38,757 nt of DNA from Geosiphon pyriformis (Eukaryota > Glomeromycota > Glomeromycetes > Archaeosporales > Geosiphonaceae): positions 101,944 to 140,700 of the forward strand of contig JAAOMT010000009.1 in the NCBI GenBank assembly GCA_016748015.1, given 5' to 3'. The translations under genes were made by a program, and so were the position numbers. The notes below the pieces were generated by a model that ran no database searches, had not been told where the DNA came from, and worked only from the letters and a program-made list of their open reading frames with translations. Shown here piece after piece: positions 32,890 to 38,757 of the stretch; the stretch's first letter is position 1; each line of letters starts with the position of its first letter.

Positions 32890-33657
32890 TCAATAATAAT
32901 TACAAAAAATTGCAGGAGGTTGTTTATGACCAATAAATTCAATCTTAACTAAATTATAATTAGGATTTTGGTAGGTATCCAATATTTCCTCGTATGTCCC
33001 AGAATTTTCAAGATTGAAAAAAGATGATTCACAACCAGGTTCAGAAAGCCTCAAGAAAGATTGATCTTGGTCAAAATCAGTAGGCCATTGTGAAAGTGTT
33101 GAAGGTGCTGTAGAAAATGGATGAGCTTCCGGATAATAAAAGTTGTTCTTATATTGGTTCGTTGTGGATGCATAATGAAGATCAGTTCTTCCATTGGCTG
33201 TTGAGGAGTTTTCATGAGAAACAGGTGCTTCAATATGATTTAAGCCATCGATAAGATCCAAAGTTCCGTCTATTTGAGATTTTTGAGCAATTTGAAGTTG
33301 AACGATGTGCAAAGGAAATAGAGAAGCAGCAAATCTTCTATATTGATCTAGAGCTTTCCTACTCAAATTATGGTAAAAACTCTTTACACGTTGTGGCTCT
33401 TTTCTCCATGCATTTGCAGCCATGCTCGAAAGGTCGTGCATTCTTTTATATCGCTTCTCATTAGAATATTGCTTTCTTATTGCCATTCGATATGCAAGGA
33501 AAGCATTAGAAATCTTTGATAGTTTCCCTGTTTTCTTTAATCTTTCAATGGCTTTCCCGATTAGATCTTCGGGGCATAGATCTGGTGGAAATGATGGTTT
33601 CCGAAATTCCGCTGTAACAACATCGCTATCAACGTTTAACTCAGATGTTTCCACCAT
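32890..33657 (-). CDS. MATA_HMG-type HMG-box protein
   Basis: A 255-residue DNA-binding protein of the sequence-specific HMG-box class; the domain binds and bends the minor groove. The ATG (33655-33657, complement) is followed by an acidic N-terminus, then KPSFPPDL near 20-27, a lead-in typical of fungal MATA_HMG proteins. The box spans about residues 48-116: ISNAFLAYR (49-57) for the usual P-N-A-F-x-x-Y-R, a basic KQYSNEKRYKRM segment, SSMAANAWRKEP (77-88) for the conserved S-x-x-x-x-x-W-x-x-E, and VKSFYHNLS plus QYRRF. The C-terminal half (117-255) is unstructured-looking, with a final LVKIEFIGHK strand. Such genes are numerous in mycorrhizal fungi and in Mucoromycota, where one type (sexM/sexP) governs mating, but nothing here marks a mating locus: no RNA helicase or TPT gene and no homeodomain genes flank it. 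Ile replaces the usual Pro at the start of the box. Confidence 0.85.
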   Translation of the reverse strand: MVETSELNVDSDVVTAEFRKPSFPPDLCPEDLIGKAIERLKKTGKLSKISNAFLAYRMAIRKQYSNEKRYKRMHDLSSMAANAWRKEPQRVKSFYHNLSRKALDQYRRFAASLFPLHIVQLQIAQKSQIDGTLDLIDGLNHIEAPVSHENSSTANGRTDLHYASTTNQYKNNFYYPEAHPFSTAPSTLSQWPTDFDQDQSFLRLSEPGCESSFFNLENSGTYEEILDTYQNPNYNLVKIEFIGHKQPPAIFCNYY

Positions 33658-34550
33658 TCTTAATTTCTTAAAAATTTTTTTTAAAGTTTAAAATGAAAGG
33701 TTTCTTAATGTCAATTTGGTTTTTAACAGAGCCTGTTGTTTATTTCTTCTTATAAAATAGGTTATTAATGTTCTAATATCTTTGAAAATTTTGGCATAAT
33801 ATTACTTAAAACATGATCAAAAAAGTCTTTATGCCTGTGGCAAAGGCCTCCACAAAATGTAAAGCAAGAGCTGGTGAGGATAAATACTTTGCTACCTGGA
33901 ATTTAACGAGATAAGAATCCAAGATTTTATCCTTTACAGGGATTTTCATTAATAAAAAAGAGTTTTCACTCCAGGTTTCAATAGAGTTTACCCAATCAGG
34001 AACTTTCATTGTGGACAATGCATGCATGAACAACGGGAATAAGACCCAAAATAGTAAATTTTGGGATTTATTGACCTGGATAACTGATTGGTAAAATAAC
34101 ATTAAAAGGTTCACAGAACGTTTTGACTTGAATCAAATGATAAAAGTTTACCAAGTATCTGTAAAATATTTTAATAACACAGAATTGGTAAAACGACAAA
34201 CCGAGTTTAATAATAAATTTTTAAAAATTTATTAGAGAGCAAGTTTTCTGAGCATTCTTTTTGTTTTAAGGAATCAGATTATGTTCAGTTTTTCTTTTTT
34301 GATGACCAGATTTGCATCAAATAAATATTAAAAACTTATATCAACCTCATTTTCTTGGAAAAAACACAATTCAATCATAATAAATATATAAGAAGAAGAT
34401 CTAAAAATTCCTTTTAACCGTTTAGTTAAAAATTAGACCCTAATTTTATCTGGTAAATGTTGAGAAAAAAATTATTCTGAGTGCATAATACCATTTCGTA
34501 ATCCGGGTTTTAATTAAATAATGAGTTGCTACTGGTAAAAATTCGATAAC

Positions 34551-34594
34551 GGGGGGGGGGGGGGGGGGGGGGAGGGAAGGAAGGGAGAGGAGGA
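34551..34594 (+). repeat. G22 run with adjoining purine tract
   Basis: Twenty-two consecutive G are followed by AGGGAAGGAAGGGAGAGGAGGA. The plus strand can fold into a G-quadruplex, and the purine bias also allows a triplex. Length may be assembly-dependent. Confidence 0.9.
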
Positions 34595-36909
34595 TATCAA
34601 ATTTAAAGCTCAAGAATAGATGTACCTAATATTCTGATTGGATAGTGTTTTAAAGTTGAAATTTTTTTAAATTTCGAACAGAATTTCTAGCATACTACTT
34701 TTAATTTTCATTTACGAAAATATTAGCTCTTTATTTCTATCATGTGTCATTTGTTGCAATTTTGAATTTTGAAAAAAATTGATTCAATAATACATGTATT
34801 AAATAATTCTCATACCAAATTGAGAATTTAGGCTCCTATTGTATTAAAGAAATCTCATGTTTTTTTTAATGTCAGATAAGAGATACTTATCATAGATTGA
34901 GTAACTCCATCAATTTTTATAGAATAAAACTTTTTGAGATTAAAAAATGTCCAATAACCGAAAAAAGATGAGAAATCAAACTTTTTCATTCAAGAATGGC
35001 CATGTTTTAACAAAAAACGGAACTTTCAAATTTTCAATGAATGTCGGAATGACCATGTTTGGTTTCAATCAAGCATATATTTATCTTGTTATTTTGAACT
35101 TTTTAATAATATTTAAGTTTGATTCAAATATCCAAGATAAAGTTCACCAAGTCCTTTTATAGATTGGCTGGATTTAGCTTTTCCATCAAGCTGAGCCCGA
35201 GTCAGCCATTATTATTGAAGACGAGTTACATTTTTTCGTAGAATGGCAATGTACCCAAGCTTTAAAGGCTTTTTGCGAAGTAGTGCGATGTAACGTCGAC
35301 GGGAAAGCGGATACCAGTTAGTTTTGCAATTCCGGTTGCATTACGGTAATATTTGCCTCAAAGTACTAAATAAAAGTACTAAATGACTTCACGGTTTGAT
35401 TTTACGAGTAGCAGAAGGAATAAATGAGAGGTTGCGTGACATCAAACCAAAAATAACATTTATCAGTATTGCACCCTTGGAAGAAATATATGATAGATGA
35501 AACTAATAAAATCGAAAAATAAATGATGAAAGTGGGTCGTGAAACTATTCTTTTAATAATTAATAAAGTGGGAAAGAAATTTGAAAGTTGAACTCATTGA
35601 TAAAGCTGTTTTGAGACAAGCCAAAGCTAATAATTATTAAAGGTTGATTTGATTTAGCTCGACTGGGCTCTTGCCGATCTTTAGATAACACCATTCCAAA
35701 AAGGAATATACTTTTGATTTGATATAACATGTCTTATGTAAGATTTCATTTTAATCAATATTGATATTTGCCAAATAAAACTAATTAACCGAAAATAACA
35801 ACAATTGTAAAAATGGAATTGATCTTTTATTAACTCCAAATCGGGTGAATTTTGTTGAATCTCAAAAAATTATGCTTACTTCAGATAGAGAAATCTTCTA
35901 ATTGGTTTAGTGTGAAAACTACCCAAAATTTAATTTTTATTAAATATGGTTAATCAACTCGACTCAAATTTAAACTTTTGGCCCAGAAGTCTATTCTCAC
36001 AAAAACTTTTCCATTCCAAGTTTAGAACTATAGTTTGCTCCATCCTGATAACCTTGAAAAGTTTCTTAATTATTTTTTAGGAATGTTCATTGTTGGCAAG
36101 CGTATTTTTTAACTTTTCAAAAAGAATTATTTTGGCAAAGAAATTAATTTTATCACGTAAAAACAGAACAATTCCATTTTTGATGTTTGTTTTTACATAA
36201 AAACTTGGAATTATCTGAAAAAAGCTGTAGCCTTTTCAGTAATAATTTAATTAATTCCCAGGATTATCTGAGCTATTTTCTTTTACAACAAAGATAATTT
36301 TTTTTCAGAGAACAGGAGTAAAGAAAATGGAAGGCAAAAAGAGAAATTAAAAATAATTTCTGAATATCTTACTTTTAAAATAAAGTTTAATTGATTCTAA
36401 ATAAACTAGAAAATTACCTTGTGCATTTCAAGGGTTATGAGGTGTGATTGCTATTCATCCAAAGCAATCATCAAAGCAATTTAAAAGAAAAATTTATATG
36501 AAAAAAGAAATCGAATTACAATTTTTGCAGCTTTTCAAAGAATTCCCGCTTAAAGCATGGTAGAAAGGATTTCTTTGATGGATTTCGAGGAAACATACAC
36601 GATGTGAAATTTTCAATCGTTCAAACATCAAAATATAAGTTTTTTAACATATTATATCTTTAATAGACAATAATACCATCTTTTTCCCTCATAAACAAAA
36701 GTAGCTAAACGCAGAAATTGAAGATCCTAAATGAAAGAAAAAATTAAGAAAAGGAAATTTGTTGATATTTGTTTTGGTTGCAAAAATGAAAGACTAATTC
36801 CTTGATGGAAGATAACATCTTCATTCTATATCTTCATATTTAGTAAAACTTGAATTAATTTTATTTTTCGGCTTTGAAGTCAAATGTAGAAGAAAATTCC
36901 TACAATAAA

Positions 36910-36953
36910 AATTAATTACGATACGTGTGCGTAACGAATTAATCACAATACGT
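36910..36953 (+). repeat. Short CG-bearing direct repeat
   Basis: AATTAATTACGATACGT and AATTAATCACAATACGT are separated by about 10 bases, in AT-rich DNA where CpG is rare. It could be paired binding sites or a small duplication. Confidence 0.4.
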
Positions 36954-37854
36954 ATTCATAAAACGCAACGGACCAACATCATCAGTGTATTTTTCCATGA
37001 CCCGGGAATTGACTATTTCCCATTAATTTGATTCTTTGAAGTCAAGAACGCTCTCTGTGTAACTTAAGACAAATATTGTCAAATAAATGAAAATAACGGC
37101 TTCACAGTACTTTTAATTCATTTGGCTATTATTAAGCCTGATGGAATTTTAATGAGGAATTTCAACTTTTACTGTTCAAATATATTATCAAATTCATTAA
37201 TTGTATAAGAAAAATTTTGGTTCACGAAGCGAACATATGTAAAAATTGATATAATATTGGTCGAAATTCGAACGTCTTTGGGAAAATGGCTTCAAATAAT
37301 TATTGTTTTTTTTTATTACCTTGTATTACAAATATCTGGATTTGAAAATATTTTTAGTGCCTGATATGGGACTGTCACTCAATCTTTAGGTTAACCTTTT
37401 TAGTCCTAGAAATTCTAGTGTGGAATTCAAATGTTTTTTTCCTTTTTCCCTGGAAATGTAACATCTATGACGAAATCCAGCTTTCCTGTTTAAAACCTTA
37501 AAATTAGATGCTCGATAATGAAATATTTCTTTTTTTTGTTAATAATATACTTCAAAATGTACCTAGCACTTTTTGTCAAGTATTTTCACCTTGATTGTAC
37601 AAGTAATTTTTCCCGAGAAAAATTGCTTGAATTAGTTTTAGAATTTGCAGTCAACAACAAAGATATTCCATTACGTTTTAATACATCAAATATAAAAAAA
37701 ATCTTAATTGAGTTTCTATTTTGATAAATTTAAATTTTTTGAAACAAACATTACCTTTAGGTTCAACACATGTAAAGGAAAATCTTTCTTAGAGATTTTT
37801 GTCAAAATAAAATTTGTTCGTTGTGGTGGTGGGATCTCTTATTATAAAATTCTC

Positions 37855-37863
37855 TATAAAAAG
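37855..37863 (+). promoter_or_regulatory. TATA box of the collagen-like gene
   Basis: TATAAAAAG lies 94 bases before the ATG at 37949, the same sequence as before the 1260 gene and at about the same distance as the TATA box of the 28852 gene. Confidence 0.6.
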
Positions 37864-37948
37864 CCAAGGGTTTTGTAATTCAAAAACTTTTATCTCACCT
37901 TTGAGGAATTTGAAACAGCTGATTTATATATTAAAACTTTTAAATTGC

Positions 37949-38757
37949 ATGAAAATGGCCAAGAGAAAAAGTTACCTCTGCAATGGCCGGTCATTCATAT
38001 TTTTATTGAGTTTGACATTAACTATACCTGTAATCCTCAAAGCGAGACCATTTACAAAATTAGATGCCACATCAATCCTCAGACGTGAAGTCGGGCAAAT
38101 TAATAGTATAGATGCCGTTCCTTTTAAGGCAAAACAATACTGGAAAAGAACTCAGGATGATGGTGAAATCTCATGTGGGAAGAAAAACAATTCAGAGGGT
38201 GGTGATGACGAGGGTTGTGGTGGTGGTGGTAACGAGGGTGGTGGTGGTGGTGGTGGTAACGAGGGTGGTGGTGGTGGTGGTGGTAACGAGGGTGGTGGTG
38301 GTGGTGGTAACGAGGGTGGTGGTGGTGGTGGTAACGAGGGTGGTGGTGGTGGTGGTAACGAGGGTGGTGGTGGTGGTGGTAACGAGGGTGGTGGTGGTGG
38401 TAACGAGGGTGGTGGTGGTGGTGGTAACGAGGGTGGTGGTGGTGGTGGTAACGAGGGTGGTGGTGGTGGTGGTGGTGGTGGTGGTAACGAGGGTGGTGGT
38501 GGTGGTAACGAGGGTGGTGGTGGTGGTGGTAACGAGGGTGGTGGTGGTGGTGGTGGTGACGAGGGTGGTGGTGGTCCTACAGGTTCTACAGGTCCTACTG
38601 GTCCTACTGGTCCTACTGGTCCTAGTGGTCCTAGTGGTCCTACTGGTCCTACTGGTCCTACTGGTCCTACTGGTCCTACTGGTCCTACCGGCAGTCAAGG
38701 TCCTGATGGCAATCCAGGGCCTACAGGTTCTACTGGTCCTACTGGTCCTACTGGTCC
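37949..38757 (+). CDS. Secreted collagen-like protein, 3' end outside window
   Basis: The frame is open from ATG (37949; a second ATG follows two codons later) to the window end, 269 complete codons with no stop. Residues 1-32 form a signal peptide: basic start, hydrophobic core [15 protein letters not shown], likely cleavage after LKA. The linker (33-83) has Arg-Arg at 45-46 and Lys-Arg at 66-67, both Kex2-type, and one Cys at 76. Residues 84-208 are Gly runs (mostly 5-8, up to about 11) each closed by Asn-Glu, 13 times, with Asp-Glu at both ends and Cys at 90. From residue 209 come 20 uninterrupted Gly-X-Y triplets, mostly Gly-Pro-Thr, with [10 protein letters not shown] in the middle. Gly-X-Y repeats form collagen triple helices; Thr in the Y position, as in bacterial BclA-type collagens, can be O-glycosylated. 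An extracellular or cell-wall fibrous role is likely. Function and C-terminal domain are unknown. Confidence 0.85.
   Translation, partial: MKMAKRKSYLCNGRSFIFLLSLTLTIPVILKARPFTKLDATSILRREVGQINSIDAVPFKAKQYWKRTQDDGEISCGKKNNSEGGDDEGCGGGGNEGGGGGGGNEGGGGGGGNEGGGGGGNEGGGGGGNEGGGGGGNEGGGGGGNEGGGGGNEGGGGGGNEGGGGGGNEGGGGGGGGGGNEGGGGGNEGGGGGGNEGGGGGGGDEGGGGPTGSTGPTGPTGPTGPSGPSGPTGPTGPTGPTGPTGPTGSQGPDGNPGPTGSTGPTGPTG
38198..38572 (+). repeat. GGT-rich coding minisatellite
   Basis: Runs of GGT are punctuated by AACGAG (13 times, plus GACGAG at the edges). All units keep the reading frame. The coding strand is G-rich and quadruplex-prone, so length polymorphism is likely. Confidence 0.95.
38573..38757 (+). 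repeat. Collagen triplet repeat (GGTCCTACT)n
   Basis: Nine-base units encoding Gly-Pro-Thr, with Ser at X or Y in a few units. Near-identical codons point to recent expansion by slippage. The array continues beyond the window. Confidence 0.95.

Larger units (their letters stand above)
33658..37854. other. Gene-poor stretch between HMG gene and collagen-like gene
   Basis: I find no convincing gene in these 4.2 kb. Two open frames, 33806-34114 (minus, no ATG at its 5' end) and 37518-37724 (plus, ATG, 68 codons), are too short and featureless to call. Around 35180-35680 GC rises and there are short imperfect inverted matches, possibly a MITE-like remnant. A G22 tract lies at 34551. Confidence 0.5.

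Noticed and set aside
33422-33691. Plus-strand frame opposite the HMG gene
   Set aside because: It is the antisense shadow of the conserved HMG box coding region.
33806-34114. Minus-strand frame of about 100 codons upstream of the HMG gene
   Set aside because: It has no ATG at its 5' end and no recognised domain. Composition is more protein-like than most, so it may be a lost exon, but support is too thin to annotate.
34947-35162. 71-codon ATG frame
   Set aside because: Low complexity at its end, no domain and no promoter signal.
37518-37724. 68-codon ATG frame with a hydrophobic N-terminus
   Set aside because: Phe/Leu/Ile-rich start in T-rich DNA is expected by chance, and there is no TATA box or homology.
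38192-38698. Minus-strand frame of Thr-rich repeats
   Set aside because: It is the mirror of the GGT and GGTCCTACT arrays, which lack stops on both strands. It has no ATG, and the plus strand has a signal peptide and collagen triplets.

Overview
Organism. The window looks like nuclear DNA of a filamentous fungus with about 30% GC outside one extreme AT-rich block. It has intron-bearing genes with A-rich ATG contexts, TATA boxes, secreted proteins with Kex2-type dibasic sites, LTR and Tc1/mariner transposon relics, and a MATA_HMG-type HMG-box gene. That HMG-box type, the base composition and the transposon load fit an arbuscular mycorrhizal fungus (Glomeromycotina) best. This placement is inference; no marker gene proves it.

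Layout. 1-3.85 kb holds two plus-strand genes. The first (1260-1700) encodes a basic 146-residue protein I do not recognise. The second (2262-3849) is proposed as a two-exon gene for an acidic/serine-rich, probably nuclear 425-residue protein. 3.85-10.8 kb is gene-free as far as I can see, with a strongly pyrimidine-biased stretch at 4.3-5.6 kb and several microsatellites. 10.8-26.05 kb is an island of roughly 85-90% A+T. Inside it is a recognisable Ty3/gypsy LTR retrotransposon on the plus strand (18424 to about 24618): two LTRs carrying a 12-bp minisatellite, a protease relic, and one reading frame of reverse transcriptase, RNase H and integrase that stays in register for about 1.9 kb despite many stop codons. 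Its decay is mainly transitions, resembling RIP or other cytosine-deamination damage. 26.05-28.75 kb is gene-poor and holds a diverged tandem duplication with a (TAA)23 expansion in one copy. 28.85-29.28 kb encodes a small secreted protein made of seven 13-residue Asn/Gly repeats. 29.5-30.75 kb is a dead Tc1/mariner-like element. 31.28-32.58 kb is a second, smaller AT-rich tract. 32.89-33.66 kb (minus strand) is the HMG-box gene. 33.7-37.85 kb is gene-poor. From 37949 to the window end runs the 5' part of a secreted collagen-like protein with a Gly-Asn-Glu array followed by Gly-Pro-Thr triplets.

How the parts relate. There is no operon or shared pathway. The pattern is scattered accessory fungal genes (two secreted repeat proteins and one HMG-box regulator) among degraded transposons. 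The two secreted repeat genes share a design: TATA box about 95-105 bp upstream of the ATG, signal peptide, short dibasic-bearing linker, then a long repeat array. The observations I consider most worth checking are the in-frame, transition-biased decay of the gypsy element in a lineage not generally known for RIP, and these two repeat proteins.
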